DNA of 64,000 nt. Source: Lingula anatina. Its lineage: Eukaryota; Brachiopoda; Lingulata; Lingulida; Lingulidae. The position numbers and the translations under genes were made by a program. A model generated the notes under the pieces. It saw only the letters and a program-made list of their open reading frames with translations. It was not told the origin of the DNA and made no database searches. The DNA lies in assembly GCF_001039355.2 (NCBI RefSeq), contig NW_019775949.1:1-64000 (forward strand), read 5' to 3'. Positions 53,050 to 62,413 of the stretch are shown in pieces. Every line of letters begins with the position of its first letter. The stretch's first letter is position 1.

Positions 53050-56000
53050 TGTAAATAAGAAGAAATTGTAAAACTTTTATTCTTCAGATGGTAGAGTTCT
53101 GGAAATGCCTTTCTTGGCCAGATGTTGCGGGGTCCTATACATTTGTCACCATGCTGACTGACGTGAGTACATGTGACACATGTGACAGTGTGCAGTGCAG
53201 TGTGACAGTTATTGGGGGTAAAGCTTTGGTGCATTCAGAGCTGTAGTTTTGTTTCTTTAATTTCTTTACTGAATATGTTTTAGAGTAAACCAGGAATATA
53301 GTGACATTAAGTGTATATGTGATTGTTTTTATTTGAATTCTTGTTGAATGATAGTTAATTAATGGTAATTATTAAACAAAGAATGCACAGTTCTGAGGGA
53401 ACTATGGAGAATAGTGTCAGTTGGAGGAAGTTTGACCCAGATATGAAGCTTCAGTAACAAAAAAAATTACTAATTCAACATTCTTTAAAAAATAAAGAAT
53501 CCTAACATGTGTCTAAATTATTTAAAGAAAATCTTTTTTTTTTCAATAACTGACAATTCTGTCACTTGATGCATTACTTAGCCATTGTTTACAGGCTCTT
53601 TGCAAAGCAGCAAAGCATTATGCAGACAATGTCCACCAGAAACTGAAGGAGGCTGGTTATTATGATGAGATAGGACAGTTTGATGTGACAGAACAGGTGA
53701 GAACATGTTACAACTGTTTTTCCACACTTCAGATATTGTAAAAGTACAATAAGTTATACTATCTTCAGCATGTATGGGTGTATAGAGCTGTATTAAGTCC
53801 ATAATTATTTCTGATATATCAGAATGTGGAAAAAAGAAATCCTGTTGTGCTTCAAAATTTGACTTCATAGCTAAGCGTCAAGTTCAAAAATGGTTCTGAA
53901 CAAATTTTATTTTGGAAAAAAATATTTTATTAAACCCTATATATTTTCACCTTACTGCCTTGGTATCTGGAAGAGACAAGGATAAACCTACTTTAATTGT
54001 ATTTGACTAGGAAAATCTGTCCAACATAGATTCTGACATTTTATAATGAATTTAAAAAGTATGCTACACAAGAGGGTAATAATATTAGTAGTATATGTCT
54101 ACGGCTGTAATTTTTTCAGGGCCATGGGATGATGACTTCAAAAACAGTGTTTATTTGAACAGGCAGCTATTTATTTTATGGAAGTGATAAAAACTTGAGC
54201 AATCCTTCACAATTGTAATCTTCCAGCTGTGCATTACTATCAATAACATAGAGCAAGTCCGCAAGGCCCTGAAGCCCCTTCCAGAGCAGCTTCATTTTGC
54301 TGAGATAGAACATGCTGTGGGCAAGGCTCATGGGGAGCATGCTGAGAGACAGACCAGACAGGCACTGCACAAGCTGATTGAAGGGGCAGATAAGGAAATG
54401 GTGCAGAAGATCAAACAAGTGGTAGACAGAGTGGCAGATAGGGTTCGTATATAGGGCCTCCATGTTTTTCCAAAAAAAAAAATTTTTTTTTAAATTTCAA
54501 GTTAATGTAGAATTTTGCAAAGAGCCGTTGCTATGCTTCAAAAGTCGGTGCCCTATTTTCTAGTGCCATTGCCATTGTTCATCACCCAGAAAAAGAAATG
54601 ATTGTCAATAATTTGGGACCCATTCTTCATGAAATTCTGGAAACGGTTATTTTTATTATATGGTGCTTAATATTTTGAGAAAAATTGACATTTGCATGAC
54701 TTGTAATTTAGAGATGTTGATACAAACATTTGTGTGTGATAAAAATGTCTCTTTTTTTCTAAGATATTGTATTGATGTCTTCATATATTTATTTCAGATG
54801 AGACCAGACATTAAGAAGGATGTATTTCACCTGTGCTGGGCACCTGAAGCTCTACCTGCAGAAAAGGTAATTTCATGTAGCTCTGAAAGACATTGTGGAA
54901 AACATGGCGGGATTTCCCCAGTCAGTGAAATCTTAGCACAGTATTTAATAGTGAATTTTAACACTAAATATTAATGGTATAACAACTCTTTGTATGAGAT
55001 CTATATTTCACAATAAATACATTGTAAACAAATTACAGAAATACATCTTATTTTACCACAAAAATAGCAGTTTTAGCAATTAATCTGAAATCTGTGCTTG
55101 TCATCAGTCCACGTGACCTCCATAGATGGCTATACTTTGTAATAATCTCTTGAGAGATTATTACAAAAAACAAACTTGTGAGAAAAAAAACATGGACTAA
55201 CTTTGAGTGTAGAAATGGATTCATTAACCATTGGTAAGTATGGGAAAATTGCCGTTTACCCCAGGAAAATGAACAGTTGTTACCCTTTTAATGTTCATTA
55301 CAGAATATGATGATGACTTTGATCTTGAATCAAATAGTTGAAAAAAAAAGCACAAATATTATTTTACAGGCTATCAACCATTTGATGGAATACCTGGACA
55401 GTAATTTGTTGACCCTTAACAAGCATCTCCTTAGAACCAACTTTGAACGTATTCTCGACTCCATATGGGTGGAAGTACTGGAAGAAATAAAGGAAGTGAT
55501 AGCTCAAGAGGAAGAAGGGGTGAGTAACTGTGCATGGATAATTCACCATAATGAAAGAATTATGGAGTAAGGTATTATGCTGCATGCTGTTGTGACCAAA
55601 TGACAGATGGCTCTCAAACTAAACACCTTGCATTCCTGTAAATATTTTTATTTGGTTGTCACTTTAACTTTAAATTTCTTTACCTTAATGTTAAGTTTTA
55701 CCCTCCAAAATTTTGGGTAATTTAGTGCTTTGATAATTATTTGGATCCAAAACCAATATTTGATATCTCCCTAAAATAATTATGAATGTCTTTTGGTTTA
55801 TGTCAATGTACCATAAAATTGGCTATAAATGTATTTACTGTCAAGACTCAGTTAGCACTTAAAATTGATTGAAGTGTTATGTTATGACTTCAGTCCTGTG
55901 AACTGTCCTCAAATTTAATCTTCCAGAAAACAAAATCTTTCTATGAAAGGCTGTATGACTCCTGCAAGATCTTAGAAGATTTTTTTCATGCCGGCAAGAA

Positions 56001-58443
56001 AGGGCTGTCTAAGACACAGTTGTATTCAGAACAGTACAGGGTGAGTTGAAACTGCTGCAACTAGTACCAGTAACAGTAATGAAATTTGGTTTTGTTTCAT
56101 AATGAAGGTGTGAAAATAATGGCAGCTTCATTTATCTAACAGCACTTTAAAAGCATGGCAATATGTATTCTAATGAAAACTCGCCCGTCTTCTGTTTATA
56201 ACACTTCCACTAGAAGTTTGTCTCAATAAACAAATTAGTTCTTCAAATTATTTATCAAGTACAAAATAATTTTTTATTCTCTGTGTATTGAATATTTTCT
56301 ATTTTTTCATCTAGGAATTACTGAAGTTAATGGAGTACAACAGGTCAAACACACCAAGACTAATAGAGTTATATTATCAGCAGAGATTAGAGGAACAGGT
56401 AGGTGTTATGGAGCCAGCTAGGGTAGATTATATTTCTTAATTAATAGTTTTAATAAGCTTTGCTATTGGTGTCAGTTGGAGTTTTCACAGGATTTGAACT
56501 GCTATCACGTGAAAAGTATATCTGTGATAACATAACCATTTGCTTGCACAGAGACATTCTGGACAGATAATGACTCACTAATCTTGAACAAATCTGATGC
56601 ATTAGATTTAGCAGTTGAATTTATAAAAGCCTACTAGTTAATGAAATTATGTCCCGTCTATTTTGAAGGTTTATCCAGACTTGTTCAGGGCTTCTGCTAA
56701 ATTTTGTCCATATTGTGTGAATGAAAAACTTCATATTTCAGTTGGTTATGTTTTTAGGCCTTTAATTCATTTGTAGATTTATATAACTTGTTTTGTATTT
56801 GTTCAAATTAACCATACGATTAGGCTTTAAGACCATACAACACATGAAATTGTATTTCAGGAAGCACTGGAGAAGCATGAATATGGTGTTCTAACTGTGA
56901 GAGTATTCTACAGAGATGACCAGCTTGTTGTAGAAAGTATGTTTTGATATTTATCTAACATACATACATGTGTTTTTCTTATGAAAAAATTGTAAAGCAG
57001 CTGATTGAAAATGCTATATTTTCAACCAGAAGTGAATGTGCTGATATTTTATGTCCAATATAAATGTGACAAAGTTTTGAAATTATGACTTGTTAACCTG
57101 TTATCATATTCTGTATGGACTCAGTGATGTACATAAAAGCAATCAAGATGGTGTGACTTTTTCATTGAAATACAACAATGCAAAATATTGAATTTGTAAC
57201 CTGGAAATTTAGATATCATTGAGTACTTAAGTTTACCTCATTTATGTAAAATCTGTCACTGTTTTATGTCAGTAGTCCATGTAGCTTTTGCATGTCATAG
57301 TTTATGTTGCAATGTTCAAAGTGTTTTTATTGTTATTTCAGTCTTACATGCTAAAGATGTCATTCCACTGGATAGAAATGGTAAGTTTTCAAATTCACTC
57401 ACAAATATTTGTGTTTATGCTATCAGGGAAAATAAATTATCTGCGGTGTAGTTCACATTTGTTCACATAACTACATGTAAGTTGTTTCAATTTGCATCAC
57501 AAATTTCACATATTTTTATTTTCAGGTATGATTAAATTGTTAGATATACTAGTACAGTATTTATTACAAGCGTAAATAGTCTGCGACTCCTGACTGTCAT
57601 GTACATTAGAAGATAAACAATTTTCCAAATTTGAGCAAATTTGTACATATTTTTCTATATTTCAAAACTAATAGCATTTGATAGAACTGGATAAATTCCC
57701 TGACTGCATTCCCTATTGCTAAATTAAAGTTAATATTCTCACAATTTGTCAGACTTATGAATTATCTCTGTGTATTCCAGGATTAAGTGACCCCTATGTT
57801 CTGATAGAATTGGTCCCAGAACATGTGTTCCCTGACCAGGAAGTCCAGCAGACACGGGTGGTCAAGAATAACCTCAACCCTCTTTTTGAGGAGACATTTG
57901 AATAGTAAGTTTTTTTTTATACTGTTTTTATTAACAGAGACTTTTTGTTGCTCAAAGCTCAGACCTAATACATTTCTGTTACTCAGAGTTACTTGTGCTT
58001 TTTTATCCGAAAACTTTTTAGTTTTAACTTATTATATTGATAGAGTTTTACCTTGGGCTAAAAAGCAGATCCAGTGAAAGAATGAACCCATAATTTAAAA
58101 AGTACTAGTATACACAGTTTCACTCAGTGAATTTCCAACTCTTTATCTTTCCAGCACAGTGAGTAAGAAGCAGTGCTGTCACCATGGAGCCTCTATCCTC
58201 TTTACTGTGATGGACCATGACTTGCTGATGAAGAACGACTATGCTGGGGAAGCCATTTTCTCTCTCAATGAAGTCCCGGGCATACACGGAGAGGAGGTGA
58301 CCGGATACGAGGCTCTGAAGGAGTCCCACCTTCCTCTCACTCAGCCAAGACCAAAGAGTAAGTTTATGTTGCAATTACTGGAACACCCAATCACTATATC
58401 CAGGATTTTTGTTAAGCAAATATAAAATAATAGACGAGAATGA

Positions 58444-58491
<48 letters not shown>

Positions 58492-59057
58492 GGGCACTTG
58501 GATGGGAAAATGCTTGGATTTTTCTTGTTTTGGTCGTTATTTACTTTTTTATTGGGGGGTGGGGGTAGGGAGCAGGGAGATGTCTCTTAAACTATGGGAA
58601 GGGGCACGTACCTGCTGTTTCCCTGCTGTCTTGGATCTATCATTGCCAGTCTTTGTCTCTGTGCTCTATCACTCAACTTTTATCATATAATATCAATACA
58701 GGCACCCTAGCAAGTTATATATGCCAGTGCATCATAAATTGTGTTGAACATGTCAGTGAAGTATCTGTCTTTTTTATGGTGATTGGATTTTCCCATTGAT
58801 CTATATAAGTGTTTTGTTATCTATCATTTGCCAATGAAATGCCAAATGAACAGCTTGTTCAATATTGCCAGCTTGTGATGAAATTTTAATCTGTACTAGG
58901 ATGTTAACCATGTCTCACTGAGGTTCCTTGTGTTTTAGTGAGTGGTGCACTGTCTGTACTAGAGTCCAGAACGGATGACAAGATGGCTCAGGATTTTGTC
59001 AAGAAGAGGAGAACCATTGAAGAAGAAGCTGCTGCAAATTGCAAACCAGAATCTTAA
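17196..59057 (+). CDS. Munc13-like exocytosis factor, BAIAP3/UNC13D (Munc13-4) family, 33 coding exons
   Basis: Vesicle tethering and priming factor that drives SNARE-dependent fusion of secretory, dense-core or endosomal vesicles at the membrane, controlled by Ca2+. Exons: 17196-17311, 28572-28797, 34976-35065, 35561-35728, 36757-36823, 38049-38313, 38768-38812, 39272-39437, 39840-40043, 40275-40375, 40760-40877, 41418-41542, 42019-42109, 42513-42569, 43329-43376, 45313-45410, 45729-45780, 46270-46305, 47951-48105, 48667-48790, 52608-52676, 53088-53162, 53595-53696, 54227-54442, 54798-54866, 55370-55519, 55927-56040, 56315-56398, 56861-56936, 57342-57380, 57781-57904, 58155-58357, 58939-59057. 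All phases agree. Total is 3792 nt, 1263 residues (human BAIAP3 1187, UNC13D 1090). Start MADVNQQK, end CKPES. Vertebrate BAIAP3 and UNC13D both match different blocks, so a single symbol is not assigned. Exon 1 is joined on phase alone across 11.3 kb and is less certain; an unseen small exon is possible. Confidence 0.93.
18755..22483. repeat. ~3.7-kb duplicated segment, copy A (intron 1)
   Basis: Starts around TTTTTTGCACTGCTTTG and runs to CGCAAACAATTGT just before an N at 22484. The same order of sequence recurs at 22485-27646. By eye the two copies are about 97-98% identical over thousands of bases, differing by scattered substitutions, microsatellite lengths and small indels. Short open frames within (19082-19300, 20974-21165, 22014-22226) recur in copy B but have no recognisable domain. 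Confidence 0.93.
22484..22484. other. Ambiguous base (N) at the duplication junction
   Basis: A single N sits exactly where copy A ends and copy B begins. This suggests a scaffold join or poorly resolved poly-T. Another N is at 29524 inside a TA repeat. Confidence 0.9.
22556..22600. repeat. (TA)n microsatellite
   Basis: About 22 TA units; the equivalent site in copy A (18834-18848) has only about 7. Confidence 0.95.
24071..25446 (+). mobile_element. 5'-truncated non-LTR (LINE) retrotransposon with frameshifted reverse transcriptase
   Basis: Starts inside the reverse-transcriptase palm at [12 protein letters not shown] (YADD catalytic motif) and runs through [29 protein letters not shown] and the thumb region. 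Translation in the first frame stops at 24721. It resumes shifted by one base ([11 protein letters not shown]...) and continues to 25297 with a [17 protein letters not shown] zinc-knuckle-like motif near the C-terminus. The fingers, endonuclease and ORF1 are missing, and the frameshift makes it a dead copy. The 3' end is a short UTR ending CTCAATAAAG plus ATTATT. Comparison with copy A shows a clean insertion flanked by ATATTC (24065-24070 and 25447-25452). The clade was not determined. Confidence 0.93.
28572..28797 (+). other. Exon 2 of the Munc13-like gene
   Basis: Acceptor GATAG before 28572; donor GAG|GTAAGT after 28797. Its first base completes the CG left by exon 1 as CGA. The reading frame stays open over all 226 nt. 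There is no strong similarity to vertebrate relatives, as expected for this fast-evolving N-terminus. Confidence 0.7.
29474..29571. repeat. (TA)n microsatellite with an N
   Basis: About 48 TA units broken by N at 29524. The true length is uncertain. Confidence 0.95.
29713..30073. mobile_element. TTAA-bounded inverted-repeat MITE, copy 2 (intron 2)
   Basis: Begins TTAAAGGGATAATTAAC and ends GTTGTTATCTCTTTAA. The interior shares GAATCTGTGCTTGCCATCAG, ATGGCTATACCAGTA, ATGGATTCATTAACC and GTATGGGAAAA with the other copies. Confidence 0.75.
30344..30383. repeat. (CA)n microsatellite
   Basis: CA units with a few interruptions, directly visible. Confidence 0.9.
30595..30834. mobile_element. Foldback MITE family 'GGTAATTAA', copy 1 (intron 2)
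   Basis: The ~240-bp element is palindromic along its whole length. The left half has GATCGATCTCCAAGGGGATT, GCTAAATTGCAATC and CTACTGAAGCTGCTAG; the right half has their inverted forms TTCAGTAGACG, GCAATTTAGC and CCCCTTGGAGATGGATTGATC. The centre reads GGGGTAATTAATTATCG. The same structure is found at 50794, 51200 and 61094. Confidence 0.8.
31762..31808. repeat. (TA)n microsatellite
   Basis: About 23 TA units, directly visible. Confidence 0.95.
33318..33659. mobile_element. TTAA-family MITE, copy 3, left-truncated, with nested foldback
   Basis: The right end TTATCCCTTTAA and the core ATGGATTCATTAGCCATTGG, GTAAGTATGGGAAG match the family. The left terminal repeat is not found. A ~95-bp foldback at 33378-33472 (arms GGCAAAGTGATTTCC / GGAAATCACTTTGCC, plus a 15-G run) interrupts it and is absent from the other copies. 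Confidence 0.65.
36757..40043 (+). other. First C2 domain (C2A) and following segment, exons 5-9, residues 201-449
   Basis: C2 domains bind Ca2+ and acidic phospholipids. Loop 1 reads [15 protein letters not shown], with the paired aspartates expected for Ca2+ binding. [11 protein letters not shown] precedes loop 3, [12 protein letters not shown], again with the aspartates kept. Between strands 2 and 4 lies a lysine-rich insertion ([12 protein letters not shown]...KADKKEK), longer than in UNC13D. It continues [18 protein letters not shown] and [15 protein letters not shown], matching BAIAP3 MGRYFKQIVKSARA and DDFLGCLNI. Exon 9 adds [19 protein letters not shown], the end of the domain. Confidence 0.92.
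44003..44060. repeat. (TTTC)n-(TTTA)n compound microsatellite
   Basis: TTTC units followed directly by TTTA units in intron 15. Confidence 0.95.
48518..48571. repeat. (TC)n microsatellite upstream of exon 20
   Basis: About 27 TC units about 95 nt upstream of the exon 20 acceptor, followed by CA-rich sequence. Confidence 0.95.
49870..50130. mobile_element. Second foldback MITE type (intron 20)
   Basis: Left half: CAGACCCC, ATGAATCAACCCAACT, AGTGCAATCAGCTTAACTGA, CACACCTCCTCTTG. Right half (inverted): CCAGGAAGAGGCGTGTTCAT, TGTTAAACTGATTGCACT, TTGGGTCAATCCATG, ATGGGGCC. About 260 bp, imperfectly palindromic, with no coding capacity. The sequence differs from the family at 50794. Confidence 0.7.
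50794..51002. mobile_element. Foldback MITE, copy 2 (intron 20)
   Basis: Ends AGACCCCATTCCCATACC and GTGTGGAAATGGGGTCT are inverted. The interior has TAGATCGATCTAGCAGG, TGTCTGGCACGCCTACTGAA and GGGGATAATTAAACTATCG, shared with copies 1, 3 and 4. It is the shortest copy and lacks part of the right arm. Confidence 0.85.
51200..51460. mobile_element. Foldback MITE, copy 3 (intron 20)
   Basis: Lies only about 200 bp after copy 2. It has TTAGGGAGCATTCCCAGACC at the left, GTCACGCCTACTGAAG and GGGGTAATTAACTATCGC in the centre, and CCCCTTGGAGATGGACGGATC and GATCGATCTAGGAATGGGAA at the right. Confidence 0.85.
52974..53049. repeat. (AAT)n microsatellite next to the exon 22 acceptor
   Basis: About 25 AAT units ending about 39 nt before the exon 22 start at 53088. 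It falls in or near the branch-point region. Confidence 0.95.
54971..55291. mobile_element. TTAA-bounded inverted-repeat MITE, copy 4 (intron 25)
   Basis: Begins TTAATGGTATAACAACTCTTTG and ends GAACAGTTGTTACCCTTTTAA. Core: AATCTCTTGAGAGATT, ATGGATTCATTAACCATTGG, GTAAGTATGGGAAAA. It ends about 80 nt before the exon 26 acceptor. Confidence 0.75.
56861..58357 (+). other. Second C2 domain (C2B), exons 29-32, residues 1078-1225
   Basis: [22 protein letters not shown] leads into loop 1, [15 protein letters not shown], with its aspartates. [15 protein letters not shown] follows, then loop 3, [20 protein letters not shown], with three acidic ligands kept. The domain ends EVPGIHGEE...LPLTQPRPK. Human BAIAP3 has [19 protein letters not shown] and UNC13D has the LPLTYPAP-type ending, so this protein carries features of both. 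Retained aspartates predict Ca2+ binding (inference). Confidence 0.92.
58447..58491. repeat. (ATT)n microsatellite after exon 32
   Basis: About 15 ATT units about 90 nt downstream of the exon 32 donor. Confidence 0.95.
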
Positions 59058-60858
59058 ATGTCTGAAAGAAGTTGGATATTGAAATATATTCAGTGCTTTG
59101 TTTTGTTCATGTGTACCAACCACAGGGAAAGAACCAAAGAGAGAACAGCTCCAAATGCTTGACTCTTTCGCAGCATTATCTCTGTTTTTTAGACTGTGGT
59201 GTGGCATGTGCTTGTAAACAGAGGTGGAAGTGCGTGTTGTTGTCTCTGCAAGATGTTAAGGAGCCAATCTCCCTTTTCCACTTAGAACTAGGATTTTCTT
59301 AAATGTTTGTCATAAATGATGAGGTTGGCAGCTGACAGTCACATGGGTTGCAGGTTAAAGGAAAGTGACTGCAATGTAGTTTTCCTTTTAAAGGTATGGA
59401 TTTTAAAACACATATAAAACATTCCAGGTATTATATGGAGCAGTTTTTTTTTATATTTTACAATAATGAAAATATACGGCTTTTGAATTGGTACATTATA
59501 ACAATTGGACTATGTGTGCCAGATGTATTAATTAGAAAATTGGCCAAAATAGGGTATATGACCAGTTGCAGAAGGTCAGACACAATCAAGGTCATCAAAC
59601 TGACCCCAGTTGAAGTGTATGACAGCGGACTGTTGCATCACTGGCAAATTATTTGGTTGCTACAAAATATGAGATCATGGATGTTGTTGCTTTTAATCAA
59701 AACAGTAGGTGATTCATTTGCAAGTAAATGTGCCTACATAAGTAATTGGTTTTTCATATTTTAAAATTAACATTTTTTCATCTGCTACAGTGTTTTGTTT
59801 TCAATCCAGAGATCTTTTTTTCTTTTTTTTTTTTTTTTTTTTTTGAAGTGATCCTATTGTTTTTTTATGTGATATTTGCAATGTGCACTTTGCTTCAAAA
59901 AATAAGAGCTAAAAAAGTCAAAGCTCAAGAGATCGTTATGTAAAAGAATGGATTTTTATGTCAGATTAACCCTTTTTTAAAAGATACTTTTATATCTTTA
60001 CATTCTTTTGCTTGGGTGGTTTCCATTTAGTAATACATTTTATTGTGGCCCTATGGATACTGGATTTTGCAAGTATAAATCTGCATTGAAAGATATTCAC
60101 AGAAATCTACTCATTTTTAATGAAGATTTTGCCTTAGCTTACTCTGTATCTTCCAAATAATAGATACATTCATAAACCTAGACTGAATTAGTAGACTTTT
60201 CTTAGTCACTTAGTAGACTATTATTTTTTAATTCTCAACAAATGGATGTTATCATATTATCAAATACTGTATATTGCCAGGTTATTTGTGAACCATTTCA
60301 GAGATAAAGCTGAACTATAATTTAATGTCCAGATTAGACTTATTTATACATATATACATGTATGTATATTTATTTGTACATGGCATTCAGCCTTAATTAT
60401 ATTGCTTACAGATCTTAAAGATTTTCAGCTGTATTGCAATCCTAATTTAGTGCAATTGAAAGCTAACTAAAGAAATTTAAACCATATATCCAGCTTTAAA
60501 ACCAATATTTAAGTGTATTGACTGAATTTAATTGTTGTGTTGATGGAATGACATGTGGAAATGTTTAATTTAAATTCCTATTTTGTTTTTATATTTATAC
60601 CATGGGTTTTTGCTGTGTAAATAATTTCATGTTTACAGTTTCAATATCTTGTTACTTCATTCTACACATTTATATCAGTCTTAACATAAATTGTATATTT
60701 TTTTAAGTGTATTATATTTTCATTATACATTTTTGATTGAAACAAACAAAAAAAAAGATAATTATGCTATTTGATATTGCTAAAACTTGTAAAGGTCTTT
60801 TAACATGCCCTTACAATTTTTAAAGCTTGACAGCATTTTGTCACTTATTGCAATCAGT

Positions 60859-60859
60859 A

Positions 60860-60951
<92 letters not shown>
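60859..60951. repeat. (TA)n microsatellite
   Basis: About 46 uninterrupted TA units inside the probable 3' UTR. Confidence 0.95.
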
Positions 60952-60953
<2 letters not shown>

Positions 60954-61093
60954 GGAGGCACTGGTAAAAGAAATCCCCTTACAGCTATGCCTTGAAGCTA
61001 GTCACCTTTCAGAAACAATTCATTTATGCCTTTGCTGATGTGTACATATGTTAACATTCTTCACTTTGGTTTATCTGTGACTGTTGTATCTAT

Positions 61094-61350
61094 GACCCCC
61101 TTCCCATACCTAGATCGATCTAGCAGGATCGACCAATCTCCGAGGGGTTTCTTGCTAAATTGCGTTCAGCATAAGCGGCTTTGATGTCTGGCACAGCTTC
61201 TGAAGCTGTTAGAGAGTAATTAACTATCGTTTAGCAGCTTCAGTAGGCGTGCCAGACATCTTAGCCACTTAAGCTAAATGCAATTTAGCAAAAATCCCCT
61301 CAGAGATGGATTGATCCCGTTAGATTGATCTAGGTATGGGAATGGGGTCT
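61094..61350. mobile_element. Foldback MITE, copy 4 (probable 3' UTR)
   Basis: Ends GACCCCCTTCCCATACCTAG and CTAGGTATGGGAATGGGGTC are near-perfect inverted repeats. The interior has GATCGATCTAGCAGGATCG, TGTCTGGCACAGCTTCTGAAG, GAGTAATTAACTATCG, TTCAGTAGGCGTGCCAGACATC and GCAATTTAGC. At ~257 bp it is the best-preserved copy. Confidence 0.88.
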
Positions 61351-61627
61351 CTGATAATTTCTCCAACTGTTATATCATATGGTGGTGCATCTTTTGAGTA
61401 TGGTGTTATTTCATTTAACAAAATTTATTTTTTGTATATTTCCATATTTTCATTTAGATACTTTTCATTACTTTTATGTTTAAAATCTTTTTTCAAAATA
61501 TAACTTGAAGGTATTCACTTTACATTGCAAATTTAGATGTGAATATTGTCCACGTTATGAGTTGTTAAAGCTAACCCATTTATGAATGATCTCTACTAAT
61601 TGTGCAGGTCGTATGATGTTGTAAAAG

Positions 61628-61633
61628 AATAAA
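61628..61633 (+). promoter_or_regulatory. Poly(A) signal, probable end of the Munc13-like gene
   Basis: AATAAA, followed by GT/T-rich sequence within 40 nt. Confidence 0.55.
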
Positions 61634-61640
61634 GAATTCA

Positions 61641-62413
61641 AAGTGAATAATTTTGCCTTCGGTTTTTTAGTATTATTATTATGATGATGATGACGAAGAA
61701 GATCGATCTCAAAAACTGGATACATAGTTTACATTCCAACTTTTTCCTATTACCTTTTAATGCTATATCATGTAAAGCGTATCGAAACTCTGAACTACCG
61801 GTATCACATGGGTATTGCAATTTATCTCCGTCATCTATAACTCGCATCGTTTATTATACGACCCATTAACTGTTTTATTACTATTATTGCAGTCCCTGAC
61901 TCTCGGAAGGATATTCGTGTCATCCTTCGTAAATTTAACCTTAAACTTTTTTCAAACGAGTTTCAAACTTCAAATGTCTCTCACCAATATTTGCTTTATT
62001 GCGTGTTCTCAAATGTGGAGGTTTCATATACCGTAGCAGTATTGAATGCTTAAAACATGGCATGTAAAAACTAGCACACCACAAAGTGGTCACGAAACTC
62101 CCATTGTCTTAGTGCATATAATCACCCACCATTGCTTCTAACCAGGGAAGTTTAAGAGAACCTTTTGTTAAAATTCCTTGTTTTAACCAAAAAGGATTCG
62201 TTTTCACCCACAATTTTTTTGTATCCGTGTGCCAGAGACAAATTTATTTAGTTCTAGTAATGTAGGCCTTCTGTTTTATCAGTTTTCAGCTTGCAACGTA
62301 ACATCTTTCTTGAAATGAATAGAAGCAGTTACTGAAATTCAACCGCCATTCTGTTTGCACTGCAACATCAGACCCGCAAGTTTATAATGGAAACGAGCAG
62401 ACGATTTTTTTAC
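61641..62413. other. Convergent intergenic/3' region; last exon(s) of the thyroglobulin-domain gene unresolved
   Basis: The minus-strand gene must finish here or in a later spliced exon. Exon 3 ends in phase 0, so the next exon should start on a codon boundary and supply the sixth cysteine of the domain. I could not find an exon that does this convincingly. Minus-strand AATAAA signals lie near 61995-62000 and 62243-62248. Confidence 0.4.

Larger units (their letters stand above)
40275..56398 (+). other. MUN domain region (MHD1/MHD2), exons 10-28, residues 450-1077
   Basis: Mostly helical region that acts on syntaxin/Munc18 in Munc13 proteins. Conserved blocks in order: [12 protein letters not shown]...[10 protein letters not shown] (UNC13D QWLAYSR), [48 protein letters not shown] (MHD1 region; BAIAP3 GLFELYLTL), [57 protein letters not shown], then [28 protein letters not shown] and [16 protein letters not shown] (MHD2 region; BAIAP3 ALVSFFHAEGQGL). 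Exons 18 and 19 both start LAD ([22 protein letters not shown]); both are kept because phases and the family alignment accept them in series. Confidence 0.9.
59058..61640 (+). other. Probable 3' UTR of the Munc13-like gene
   Basis: No further coding exon is seen. The first canonical AATAAA after the stop is at 61628-61633, giving a UTR of about 2.6 kb if it is used. It contains a long (TA)n and a complete foldback MITE. Earlier non-canonical poly(A) sites cannot be excluded. Confidence 0.5.

Noticed and set aside
61638-61847. Candidate final exon of the thyroglobulin-domain gene (DDGDKLQYPCDTG)
   Set aside because: It contains a cysteine in a plausible setting, but the only nearby acceptor gives the wrong phase, or a stop in phase 0.
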